Shown: one piece after another, positions 52,851-64,000 of the stretch
Numbering within the stretch: the stretch's first letter is position 1
How the letters are laid out: each line of letters starts with the position of its first letter
Assembly: GCA_022829145.1 (NCBI GenBank)
Contig: CM040746.1
Coordinates: forward strand, 11,530,184 to 11,594,183
Source of the DNA: Albula goreensis
Lineage: Eukaryota; Chordata; Actinopteri; Albuliformes; Albulidae
Direction of reading: 5' to 3'
DNA length: 64,000 nt
Made by a program: the position numbers and the translations under genes
Notes under the pieces: generated by a model
The model's database searches: none
The model's input: the letters and a program-made list of their open reading frames with translations, nothing else
What the model was told of the DNA's origin: nothing

Positions 52851-53250
52851 AACAGCCTCTGTGTGTAACAGCGTCTGTGTGTAACAGCGTCTGTGTGTAA
52901 CAGCCTCTTTGTGTAACAGCCTCTGTGTGTTACAGCCTCTGTGTGTAACAGCCTCTGTGTGTAACAGCGTCTGTGTGTAACAGCCTCTGTGTGTAACAGC
53001 GTCTGTGTGTAACAGCCTCTGTGTGTAACAGCCTCTGTGTGTAACAGCCTCTGTGTGTAACAGCGTCTGTGTGTAACAGCCTCTGTATGTAACAGCCTCT
53101 GTGTGTAACAGCGTCTGTGTGTAACAGCCTCTGTGTGTAACAGCCTCTGTGTGTAACAGCCTCTGTGTGTAACAGCCTCTGTGTGTAACAGCGTCTGTGT
53201 GTAACAGCCTCTGTGTGTAACAGCCTCTGTGTGTAACAGCCTCTGTGTGT
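52851..53250. repeat. 16-bp minisatellite, 25 units
   Basis: The unit is AACAGCCTCTGTGTGT. Twenty-five units fill exactly 400 bases with no insertion or deletion. A C/G variant at the seventh base (CCTCT or CGTCT) gives two unit types; the G type occurs at units 2, 3, 8, 10, 14, 17 and 22. A few other single-base changes are present. Confidence 0.97.
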
Positions 53251-54559
53251 CGTGGGTGCAGTGTTCTCCTACTTGGGCAGCTGAGAAGGGTCCTGCTTGT
53301 GAAGAGAGGGCAGACATGGGAATCAAAAGTGTGCTCATGTTATGAGTTATGTGTTAAATTTGCGCATGGGCCACTTACCTGCAGTGGTATGGCGTGCAGT
53401 GTGGGGAAGCCTCTCTGTCCTGGCACCGAGCTCTCACGGCGCGAGGGGCATGGAGAGGAGCTGCCAGGTGTGGGGGAAAAGGAGGGAGGGGGAGGTCAGT
53501 AGTAGTCAGCTTACCTGTACCCTGCATACTTGTCATATGTGGTGAGTGGATCCTTTGAACCTGTGTTGGGGCTCCAAACAACAGGAGCCATTTTGGTATA
53601 CAGATTTTTTCATTATTGATGAACTAATAGGTGCTTATACCAATAGTCAAACACAGCAGTAATGTGGGAAATGCCTCTTCACTGCACCATATTAAAATCC
53701 AGTAATGTAGTAATAGTAATTAGTATTCATTTATCTGATAATTTATTATCAGTGCATAAGCCTTTAATTACCAGAGTAAATAAATCTTTGTATCATATTC
53801 TTGTACTGTATGATATTCTGCATATCCTTATATTGTTATATACACTGAATATTAACATAAACTCATCAACTGTGACCCCACAATGGGGAACCAGGTCAGA
53901 TGTAGAAAACTCTAAATTGCAGAATCATATTCAACAGTCAATGCCCCTTCATCCATGTGACACAGTCCCAATGTATATGGTGGATTTCAGTTTTCACATT
54001 CATAATCACTATATATCAACATTGCAGAATCAATAAACCTGCAAGGGAATGTTAATGTGGCCACATAATGTGTCAGGGGAAGGTGGTTACTTAGGAAAGA
54101 TTAAAGAATTAGCACAAACACTTGTTATTGTTGGAGCGATCGAACAAAAGGGTATTTATCACCCAAACACAATACTTCTGTTCTGCAGCAGTCCGATGTG
54201 CTTAAAGCATTACATCGCGAACAGGCACAAAGGACTGCCAGCCTCTCACACTGCTTGTTTATCAGAATGCAAGATGGTCCCTTCTCTCGTTGTTCAACGG
54301 TATAATTGCATCCAATTAAATTGTTTCGATTGGTCAGCCAGAATGGCAGTGAGCTTTGGCAGACTAGGCAAACATTGACTTGATTTTTTTTTCCAACCAG
54401 CCACTCCAGGATTTGAAAAAAGGATATTCAACTGAGGGTATCAAATCGACATATTAATCCTCATAGACAAAGAAAACAACAAGAGCAACAACAAATAAAA
54501 GCAAGAAGCAGGAAATTGGGGTCCACTGGATACATATTTTTTGGTCAACTGCCACAGAG

Positions 54560-56392
54560 ATGGCTGAGGGGACTGATGCAACCCTTGTGGACCTGAGAGG
54601 AGGTGCACCAGTGACTGGAGTTGTGGAGACCTTTGGTGAAGGAGGAGGGGACATCCAGGACCTGCCAGAAAAGGTAGGAGCTGCCAGCGCTGTGGAGAAT
54701 GATGATGACACAGTGTTTGCGCAGAGACAGGAAGGTGCGCTGCTCGGCCCTGGCATCGGCGTGGAGGGCAGGAAGGCTCCTGACCTCCTTTCCTGCCCTG
54801 GCACGGCCTCACCATCGCTGGGTCCTAATGATGCAGGCACCAGTAAGGCTGCCACAATGCCTGCCAGCGACCCCAGCCTTTCTCAGTTGGAGACCAGAGT
54901 GCTTGGTGCCAGCAACGACCGCGCGGACTCCCTTGTTTCCCTGCGTACAGACCAGAGCGAGGCTGCAAAGTCTAAGAATGATACACCACTGAATCTGGTT
55001 TGCTCAGTGCTTCAGACTAAACCCCTGGAGGGCCCAGGCAACCCCATTGCTCAAAACTCAGGAGAAGCTAAAAGCTCAGATTGCTCACTGGAACTAGAAA
55101 GAAACAGACAAAAAGGTAAGCTTTTTCTTATGCTCTTACAAAATGTGTTAAAAAGGCTGATAGTCAATTGCTATAATATTTTGAAGTGACAAAGTGTTTG
55201 CTTTCTCTAACAAAAAAGCCTTTGTGCAACAGTTGACTCCACAGGTCATACTGATGTAGATATTACAACAATCCTACTTTTTGTTTGTTAACCTAGCTTT
55301 GTTAACGAAAATCTTAACAAATCCTAATCTTTCAGGAAGATTCAAGTAGACTGTATATCTTCATACACTTACTGCACATGTATATTATACTATTGACATG
55401 TTTAGCATTTGAGAAAGTACAAAACCTTACCATTATATAATCTATATAATATATTCCAGTCAGGAAGATAATTAAAGGATGGCATATAGCCAACTCCCTA
55501 TTCAGATATATAATTGTTTATGCTTTGACTCCTATGTGATCTGCATTTCGGATATGATATATTGCAGTATATTAATACATGACAACAACAACAATAACAA
55601 CAATAATAATAATAATAATAATGTTTAATTAGTGGCTTCATAGTGCATTGTACTACAATGGCGCCTTACTGTACATAACCACAGTTATTGTTTGAAACAA
55701 ATTATGAATGCTGTACTGCAGATTGCCTTGGAATCAAGCCTTCATTAATCCAAATTAAAATTCCACAAGTTTGATACCCCTCTCCTGACAACTATTGTCC
55801 AGTTCACAGAGAGGCTATCAGACAGCACACACATATTTTTCCTGTTATGCCGCAGTAGAAGTGATTTTTTTTCATGACCTCTGCAGAAAGCACTTTAAAT
55901 GGTGACTTGTTTTGAGAACTGGAGGCTGATTGTTATAACAACCTAACACTGCTACCCTGTCAACTCTGTTATACTGCAGCCTCTGTATCAGGGGTAGAGG
56001 AAGTGACAGTAATGGAGAAAACAGCACAGGAAGTGACATCAACGAGCACCCCACTCCTTGTGCCTGAGAAGGACAGGACTCAGGTGAACGGGGAAGAGAA
56101 GACTCCAGTCCAAGGGCCGGGTGAGGAGCTCGAGGATGAGCTCGAAGATTACGATGAGGAGGAAGAAGATGTGGCCGAAGGCACACAGCAAGCCAACAGC
56201 CTGGAAGGCTCTCAGGGTTCCCATGGAGACAGCCCAAGGTGCTCCTCTGGGGAGACAACTCCAGGGGGCACATGCAAGTCGTCCATAAGCCACCACAGTG
56301 GCTCCAAGTATGACACCGTCTCCTACCGCAAGATCAGGAAAGGAAACACCAAACAAAGGATCGACGAGTTTGAGTCCATGATGCAGTTGTGA
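54560..56392 (+). CDS. ermn: ermin (oligodendrocyte actin-binding protein)
   Basis: Two exons, 54560-55115 and 55980-56392, join in frame to 322 residues (human 284). The C-terminus ([20 protein letters not shown], ending FESMMQL) is nearly identical to mammalian ermin and is the ERM-like F-actin-binding segment. A strongly acidic run ([19 protein letters not shown]) precedes it, and the N-terminal half is low-complexity and poorly conserved. Ermin is a cytoskeletal protein of myelinating oligodendrocytes. The start at 54560 ([12 protein letters not shown]) is the first Met of a long open frame; a short upstream non-coding exon cannot be excluded. Between cytip and galnt5, as in mammals. Confidence 0.92.
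55116..55979 (+). other. ermn intron
   Basis: An 864-base AT-rich intron (donor GTAAGC, acceptor ACTGCAG). It contains an AAC/AAT trinucleotide microsatellite at about 55580-55624. No internal exon is seen. Confidence 0.75.
55580..55624. repeat. (AAC)n/(AAT)n microsatellite
   Basis: A short compound trinucleotide run, AAC units passing into AAT units, inside the ermn intron. Confidence 0.85.
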
Positions 56393-56480
56393 AAAAACAA
56401 GTCACAGATTTGGTCACGTGGGCGAGTTGTGTGGCCTTCACCAGCCAGTAACCAGAGAGGAGAGTGCTTCATGTCAAATC

Positions 56481-56486
56481 AATAAA
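56481..56486 (+). terminator. polyadenylation signal AATAAA, ermn
   Basis: AATAAA 89 bases after the ermn stop codon. Confidence 0.7.
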
Positions 56487-56489
56487 AAC

Positions 56490-59400
56490 TGTCATGGCAC
56501 AGACTGGAATAATACTGCACTGCTATGTAGTTTTGTGAGCTTTTATCCCTTCACAGGATTAATATTTTTTCATGTTCACTGTTAATGATTTTCACACACT
56601 GACAAAAGTAAATGCCATCTTCATGTTGCTTACTGTTAGTTGATCTTACTGTTTACAACATGGAATTTACCATTTTACATAAAAATGCATATATTGCCAG
56701 CTCTTAGGTCATACATATGTAGGTCATCTATTATGACCTATAAACCCATATTTTGGAGACAAATGCCACTTTTTGACTAAAAATATAACAATATCCTAAC
56801 CTGGAAAATGAACAAAGGGAGCAAAACACATGTAAACAGATACAATCTAATTTTTCATGTTATGGAGTGGTTGCTTCAATATAATGTAATGTTCTCACTT
56901 GTCTAGTTAAGGAAACAAAAATGTTTGTTCTAATATGTCTTTTTCCTTCTGAAAGCAGTTGTATCACACTAAATATGTTCCCAACGGGACTGACACTGGT
57001 TGGAAAGGGTGACTGTGTAATTCAACTTCTAAATCTCTAGGTTTATATATCTGTTTGGTTTGGATATGTAAAAGGAAATTAATAATTTGTATGCTAATAA
57101 TTATTTACAAAAACCAGTCAAGGAAGCACTTGGAAAATGGCAAGTAGCAAATGCAATTGATTGAGTAAAAACAAAGTACAACAAAGTACATCTGTACACA
57201 GCACTGCCTGGTAGTCCAGCACAGAGTGGTCATGTAGGGTTAGGTCCGGTATCATAAGTAAACCATGTTATAATATAATAAACATACATTCTTTTATGAA
57301 AGGTCTGAGTAAAATGTGTGGAAAATCCAATTTTGCACCAACAACATATGACTAACCACTTTCAAGTTTTGTGGGGTTACATATCCCACTGACATGTATG
57401 AAAAACTCAATCAAATTTACTATCCCAAAATGATTTACCCAATCATTTACTCATAATCCCACATTAATATTAATGTGATAAACTGATTTTCCCATGATAT
57501 CCATTTTTTATGCATCTACTCTCGTTTGGAAAGAGATTTTACCAGGACCAATTTCCCCTACATATAAATCTTCAGTTGGACTTAAGGTTGATCTTTTATT
57601 TTTTAACTTTCACAAATTATCCCATTAAATATCACATTTTGAATATTATTCAGATACGGCCTACCATAAGAATATACATACTTTGAAATAAATTGCTCAT
57701 TTGTAAATGGGATTGGCCATTGGAACTGCAAGAATATGGCTGGAGTTGAGCTGGCTTGTGTTGTGTTGAATATCAATGAGGTTTTGACACTTGATTGACT
57801 GTTGTTAAATAGCTTGGGATGGAAACATGCCTGGACATGTTCAGAATATCCATGCAAAATTCTAGCCTCACAAATCTTTTTTTACAGCAAATTGTAAAAA
57901 AATATAATTGTAAACATAATGGATTTATGTGTGGACTGAATAAAGTTGAAAGTACTTTATTATTTCAAAGATGAAAATACTTTAACAATAAAGATCACAT
58001 ACTTTGAACTTTTAGCCTTTATGATATATTTGCCCTTTCTCAAAACTCAACTTCCTTAGGTTATGCAAGAAAGAATTTTCACTGTCTGATGTTCAGCATT
58101 TTTGCCGTTTTTATATTGAATTTAGCACATTCTTTTATAGGATGTAGTAATACAGAGAAATATCTTGATTTAAAAAAAAAAAACAAAGGTTGTTTGTACC
58201 TATTAGTCTGGAAGATGACTTCAAAGGGAATTTTAAGGTTGTCCGAATGAAGAGGGTTTGAGAAAGTGTTCACTGCAGTGCTCCCAGGAGTGGCTACATC
58301 CTGCTAGCATCTCTCTGAGAGCAATGGAGATGACTTCCTGCTTCAGGACCTGGACGACATGTCATCAATGAATCCTACTCTGTAAAAGAACATTCAACAA
58401 AATGTCCATTGGCTCCTAAGCCTAAATTATTAGGGGGCCAAATCTAATTTTTAGGAGCCAAAATCTCCTTACATGTCATATGTGAAATAAATTAAAAATA
58501 TATAGTGCTGTGTAAACTATTTCCCCCCTTCTCAAATTCCTCTTTCATTGCATATTTCTCACTGAATTGTTTCAGATAATTAAATAAAATAAGACAAGGA
58601 AAACCCAAGTCCTTCTTTGTCTGGCATGAAACCAATACAGTATTCCACTGTAAGAACGTCATACCTACACTGCAATATGGGGGTGGCAGTGTGATGGCAT
58701 GGGAATGTTTTGTGGCCTCAAATTACTGGAATTACTTTTTCTACATGGGAATACTGACTGAGTCAACTAAAATGATAAACATGGACCATGAAAGGATGTC
58801 CAAAACACAAAATAATCTGAACCGTACACTCAATCATAGAAAAACATTATTTTAGAATTCTACATTGTACATACTATATTAGAATAAATGGTTTTTAACT
58901 TTAATTCAAGACAGGTATGAGTTGAACCACATGGAGAAAAGCCCATTTGGTATTATGTAAAACAGCTGGTGGTATGACCTAAGGCATGTTTACCAGTTAC
59001 AAGCTTAATGCATGCAATTAATATGACATAATGATTTTATTAAATAAATTAAACTGGTCAAGAAAATAAGCACTATGAGTTAATGGTAAGATTGTTCATT
59101 TGAGGACAAAAACCCTGTACCAAAGAAACATGTGTAAATAATTCTGTCAGCTTCCATGAAGCTGGAAGAGGAATCAATGTAATGATGCATTCAGGAAGAA
59201 AACAATACCAAAATGTTTGCACTGAGGTACATGCTAAAAGCATTTTAAACTTTGACAACAGTGCCCTCTAATGTTAGGTCAGTGGAATCAAGTTACCACA
59301 TGATGCATGTACGACAGAAAAACTAGTCAGTTGTATACAAAGGCAGTGTACTGTCATATCTCAGGCTGTTAAATAATGGAGGCTTCTGTTAAACAGCTCA

Positions 59401-60949
59401 TAACTCATATGCAAGAGGCATCAGCTGACCTATCACCAGTAAGTGCATCATCAGTTTACCGCTACACAAAATGGTGAATGTTTTAACTCATCAATTTAAA
59501 TTAAAAAGCTGCTTCGAAGGAAAAAATCTTTCAAAATGAGTAAACAAAAACACAAAACCATCAACAAACACTAAACCAACATCTGAAAATGTAGCTAACA
59601 TTTTTCACAGTACTCACTACTGAATAAAGTCAAAACAAAATTACCACACATCCTTAGCACAGGTCATTTCATATATATATATAGTGTATATATATATATG
59701 AACAACAGTCTAAATTTGGCACATGAATTCTATAAATGTCTCAGAACAGCAAATTAAGTTTGGAAACGCCATAAAGTGATTAAGGCACTTTGACTCTCAT
59801 TATCCATTGAGATTTAAACTATAACAAATTCAGTCAGGAGTATAAAAGAAAGAGGCCTGAAAGAAAAAGGCAGAATAACCAAAAACAAAATATCATTACA
59901 ACCTTTTGGACCTGTAACCATTTATACATATCAGAAAAACATATTCCAACCCAATTGTAGAAATTCATGAGAAGCTTAACCATACCGTAATCGAAATCTA
60001 CTTGCATACACAAGATAGAAACAAAGCTATTATATATATGTGATATATTTATCACATATAAACAAATATGACTTTCCCTTTTACTGCTGCAAGAAGAAAG
60101 CATTTGTAGTAAGGAGTGAAGGCCATTATACATTTGTACAACTAGCCTTTGGCCCGCACCCACCCACAATGTATACAACAAAATCCTCTTTTTAAACACA
60201 AGGTCATTTTTTCTTAAAACGAATCCTCACTTTAGTGTTATCCCACAGTTTGCAGTGTAAAAAGGCTGAATCTAATTCTTATTGTTTCTGCTTTAACAGG
60301 GGTCAAGATGCACTTGGCACTCTGTAGTGGTGGGAGACAGAGTACTCTAAAATGGTTGGTGCAGTCTTGTGCTGCCAAATGCCAATTCATCTTTTCAGCT
60401 TTTTTAAATGTAGTGGAATAAGTCTTGTTATATCTGTCTACTTATTAGTGATGGACAGTGCACACTTAGCTCCACTCATTATGGGATTCGTTAATTAACT
60501 TCTCCCTTCACTAAAATTCAGCCGCAGAACTTTCAGAATCATCCAGCACTCCACAAATTAATAACTTAATTATATTTACCCTTATTGCTCCAGCTGAACA
60601 GAACCACAGTTTAAATGTCATTGTTGCCAATGTGCATTGTACTACATCACACTTACGTCCATGAAGTTAAACTATGTTTCACAATGTAGCAGTATAAACA
60701 GTCCTTAGCGCTAATTACACCCTGTTTTAATATCAGGCACATATATTCTGACCCTGGTAATAATTTTAAGAAGGAAACCTAAAACAACACCAAACAACCA
60801 TGCTACACAAATATTACATACAAAACACCATCACATGCATATTCACATTGATACCAGCATTTACATAACCCTAGTTGTGGAGGGAAGTCCAAGAGGAGTG
60901 GAGGGAGATCGTCAATCTTTTCAGGCAAGGACTTCGTCTGTTGTCCTGG
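56490..60949. other. ermn-galnt5 convergent spacer and galnt5 3' UTR
   Basis: No coding exon is supported across 4.4 kb. It should include the galnt5 3' UTR on the minus strand. It contains the Tc1-like remnant near 58.3-58.75 kb and short TA-rich palindromes near 59672-59700 and 60029-60062. Confidence 0.45.
58336..58740 (+). mobile_element. decayed Tc1-like DNA transposon fragments
   Basis: At about 58640-58722 the plus strand reads VFHCKNVIPTLQYGGGSVMA then WECF, matching the IPTVKHGGGSVMVWGCF block of Tc1-family transposases. A piece at 58338-58365 (CTTCAGGACCTGGACGACATG) resembles the next part of the same gene but lies upstream, so the copy is rearranged. A hairpin of TTGGCTCCTAA and its inverse lies at 58409-58461. 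Confidence 0.55.
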
Positions 60950-63900
60950 TTACTTTGTGTAGTAGTGCGTAAAGTGCCACTTTTGAAATGGGTTGCCTGG
61001 GTTACAGACGTTCAGGTGAACGCCCTCGCCAAGCGTGTCAGCTTCCAAACAGTTGCGCTGAGAGAGCTGCTCTGTGATGAGGTGTTCTACCTGTGACAGC
61101 AGAAAGAAGAGGCTGTCCTCAGTATCCCAGACTGGATAAAATGCTTGCATCAATATCTAATCACACATAACAATTTATTCCCTCAGAGACAAGGTTATCT
61201 AGGATAGGCAGAGCCAACCCATAAAAACCTGATTAAAATGGGCTTTTCAGAATAAGTAAAATAATGAATAACAAAAGAATAAGAAAAAATGTCAGCATTA
61301 ATGTTTGTGGTGTGTATATTCTCTTTACACAATTTCAACACTTTTTATAATTACAAAAAACAAACTTTTTACTCACTCATAAAAACCTACTTTTAGCTTG
61401 ATGTTTTTACTGGATAGGTACTGATTGCACTGAACAAACATCATAGGCTTTTAAAGTATTCATTTCCGGTCTTCCTGGGCAACTTGAAAACAATTAGTCC
61501 ATCTTTCCATTATTATTATTCACAGATTGCTGGAAAATTTCAGTATGTACACATAAATTAAACCTTGAGAAAACAGTGGGTTGAAAAAATACTTAGTAAA
61601 CCTGCCCTTTCCATGATATGGCCAGCTCAATCAGTCACAGCATCACATGGTCAGACTACCATGTTTCAAGCAGGCAGGCAGACAACTATGGATTGTGTAT
61701 ATGTGCAACTGAGATGGAAAGCAGGCAAGACGAAAGTGTCTTTGAATGTGGTGTAGTACTGGGTACCAGAAACACTTGGACATAAACACAGTCATCACAC
61801 TCACGAGAGCTGAGCTGAGAATGAGTGATTTGTGAAGCCAGCGCAGGTGGGGCTCAGCGTTGTCGCATGGTTCCAGCGTCACCCTCTCCCTGGGACCGCG
61901 GATGCCGATGCAGGTCTGCTGGTGCTGGAGATGCCTCATCCACGTGTGGTTAAAGAGCTGATTCTGGGGAATGAAGAGTGGGACAGCTGGAGTCAAGCAA
62001 GTCATTAGCATCGTATTTCAAAAGCAGCCATAAAAAGGACACACATTTGAATGTCCTGATCTAGCAATGTACACTTCCACATTGTAAAAGAAGCATACTT
62101 TTTCTTATGGTCTTATAACATTAAAGCAAAGGCTTTCCTTGGACTGCATAGTGAAATGCTTATTTACATTTTTATGAGAATGCTGAACAATTTAAGTTCA
62201 AAATCTGTATCCAAAAAACAACTGTGTTAAAATGCAGTAAAACATGGCAATACAGCAACAGTAAAACATGGTAGTAAAGGAAATTAACAGAAACCACAAG
62301 ATTAGATTCAATTAAGGTTCGAAGTGAAGATGGGATCAAATTTGCGCAACGTGATTTGGTTCTTGGTTTTGTTTACCTGCATGGTAAGATCGCAGGTGGC
62401 GAAGAAAAGGACACCTTTCTCCAGAGCCAGACATTTTCTCGCCCCAACATTGAAAACCTACAAAAGATGAGGTCGTTTTTGCATCAAACCTCAGCATGCT
62501 ACCACCAGCGACTGTTCACAAGACAACAGAACCCTCAGAATAATGATGACTCTGTTCGGGAAAACAAAGCCGTGCACATCCAAAACAACAATAACAGACA
62601 ATGAGCTGAACTCCGTCTTTGTTTGGAGCACAGACTCTGTGGTCAACCTCTGTGCGCAACACAGCACACAGAGTCAGCCTGTGATTTTCAAAAACAAAAG
62701 CAAAAAAAGAAAACATTCTTGCAAAATAAAGACACTGTAATCCAGAAGTAAGGCAATGCTGAAATCTTAAGGCACACATTGACTCATGGTAGTGCTAATT
62801 AGCATCTGGGATTGAAATAAAAGAAAATGCAGATAGTGAGATATTAGTTTCATTTGCCACTGTGCACTGAAATTAACTACAAAATGCTGCATGGTAACTA
62901 ATATGTCAGCTACAGGAATGCTGTAGCTCCTGTCTGTGTCTGGCCCCAGGTCATCCTAAAAGTAAAACTTTCAGTACTCTAATGACAGATATAATAATTG
63001 TTTTTTGGCACGTCTGGGGAAAAACTCTATTTTCAAGACTGTGGCCTGAAATGTAGACTAACACCAATACCAGCTGTCTTGTCAAAGTACTTCAGTTAAG
63101 GTAGCACCTGCTTTCTCCTGGCATTAAATTACAGATTAAATAGAGCCAAACTTTGCCTTCATTGCCTTCAATGTTTCCAAATGTTATTCCATGGCTCATA
63201 TACATATTTGGCATTCTCTATTCTTACTTTTTGCAGTCCTGTGTTTGGAACTCCGCAAATTAAATATGCATTGGAACAGATGTATATTTGCGCATTTCAG
63301 CAACATTAAATATACTAGTAGCACCTTATTTGAGTTACCTAAGTACTGAATTTAGAGAAGAACAAAGGTATTCTCATTCTCCTCTGCCACCAGCTGAGCA
63401 TTATACTGTACAAGAGAATCACATTTCATGTGTAGTTGATGATAGGTGCCTAACTGACTACAGTGTTAGCTTTGTATTGGTAATGGCCTTGATGGAATGA
63501 CTAAAGCAATTTTCTGGGACAAAATATGTATATAATTGACATATTTTTCTCACATGTCAATTACATGGTCGCATTTTGGAAAAAGGATAAGAAGCATTAA
63601 ATTACAGTGATTTATTTGACTTATGTGATGTGATTGGTGAATTGATTCTCATGTTCATTCGATGCACCAGTGGATGTGTTAGATAATATGAGCGAGTTAT
63701 TTAAAAACCATAATGACATGTCATGTTCCTCTGTGCCTTCTCTTCCAGCCTATCCACATGACAAAATAATCAGAGGGGCAATGGTCCAAAGCAGCTTGTG
63801 TATACATTGCTTGCTATATCAAGGTTTTTCAGTGCAGATCCCTCAAACATTATTGCACAATTTGCACAGTGGCAGATGTATGTTATGGCTACAGTTGAAG

Positions 63901-64000
63901 TAGGTAAGAACGAACACCTTAACACTTACCAGTCCCTGGGCTCTGACAAGAGGAGCGTCCATTTCTGGGTAAACATTCTCCAGGTACCATTTGAAGCTTT
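60950..64000 (-). CDS. galnt5: polypeptide N-acetylgalactosaminyltransferase 5, C-terminal part
   Basis: The window edge cuts this gene. Exons 5' to 3' on the minus strand: 64000-63930 (partial), 62377-62457, 61805-61963 and 60950-61090 (stop). All are in phase 0. The first encodes FKWYLENVYPEMDAPLVRAQ, the end of the GT-A catalytic domain of GalNAc transferases. The rest is a ricin B-type lectin domain with three repeats: ARKCLALEKG...CD, QTCIGI...LEPCDN..LRWLH, and NCLEADT...VCNPGNPFQKWHF. These enzymes start mucin-type O-glycosylation in the Golgi, and the lectin domain binds GalNAc already on the substrate. The QLFNHTW and LRWLHKS segments and the position beside ermn/cytip point to GALNT5 rather than another family member. 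Confidence 0.9.

Larger units (their letters stand above)
50868..54559. other. cytip-ermn intergenic region
   Basis: This holds two reverse-oriented SINE copies (51.73-51.94 and 52.25-52.46 kb) and the 16-bp minisatellite (52.85-53.25 kb). A GC-richer patch lies near 53.38-53.52 kb. No coding exon is supported. Confidence 0.5.

Noticed and set aside
52851..53250. Regular direct repeats resembling a CRISPR array
   Set aside because: Units are adjacent 16-mers with no spacers, in vertebrate DNA; this is a minisatellite.
52736..53338. Minus-strand 200-codon repetitive open frame (TEAVTHRGCYTQ-like)
   Set aside because: It is produced by the 16-bp minisatellite, which repeats every 16 codons in any frame. 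There are no splice or domain features.
62356..62604. Plus-strand open frame overlapping a galnt5 exon
   Set aside because: It is the complement of the lectin-domain exon 62377-62457, which fits GALNT5 on the minus strand with proper splice sites.

Overview
This is vertebrate nuclear DNA, almost certainly from a ray-finned fish. It has short coding exons with GT/AG introns, vertebrate-specific genes (titin M-band, pejvakin, ermin, CYTIP), AATAAA polyadenylation signals, and fish-type repeats (tRNA-derived SINEs, short inverted-repeat DNA transposons, a decayed LINE). I cannot name the species. All the recognised gene neighbours map to the human 2q side or its fish equivalent, so the block looks like one conserved linkage group with local rearrangement.

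Layout. 1-9.6 kb (+): the 3' end of a titin gene, running from Fn3/Ig domains before the kinase through the pseudokinase and M-band Ig domains M1-M10. The first 5.3 kb carries about fifteen reading-frame breaks; the later exons are clean except one break near 9.44 kb. 12.8-19.2 kb (+): a 16-exon collagen gene that I read as a ColQ (acetylcholinesterase collagen-tail) paralogue. It has a signal peptide, a proline-rich segment, a short Gly-X-Y region and a trimerisation-like module, but no C-terminal cysteine-rich domain. 22.0-27.5 kb (+): fkbp7, an ER prolyl isomerase with two EF-hands and HDEL. 28.3-30.6 kb (-): pjvk (pejvakin), tail to tail with fkbp7. 32.3-38.3 kb (-): rpe (ribulose-5-phosphate 3-epimerase). 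44.6-50.1 kb (+): cytip (PDZ, cytohesin interactor). 54.6-56.4 kb (+): ermn (ermin). 60.95-64.0 kb (-): the 3' end of galnt5 (catalytic-domain end plus ricin-type lectin domain), cut by the window edge.

For fkbp7, pjvk, rpe, cytip, ermn and the ColQ-like gene I joined exons by hand. Every junction keeps frame and the summed lengths are multiples of three (215, 370, 228, 334, 322 and 351 residues), which supports the models. Most of the rest is intron or intergenic sequence with repeats: a pogo-type MITE with TA duplication, a hAT MITE with a perfect 8-bp duplication, a mariner-type MITE, an unclassified inverted-repeat element rich in a CCTCCTTTCCTCC motif, three SINE copies, a LINE RT remnant, a 25-unit 16-bp minisatellite and a long CA microsatellite.

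The genes do not form one pathway. The most interesting items are the tail-less ColQ-like collagen next to titin, the large KSP-motif expansion in titin, and two active-site substitutions in the titin pseudokinase (a Cys at the autoinhibitory Tyr position and EMG in place of EFG).
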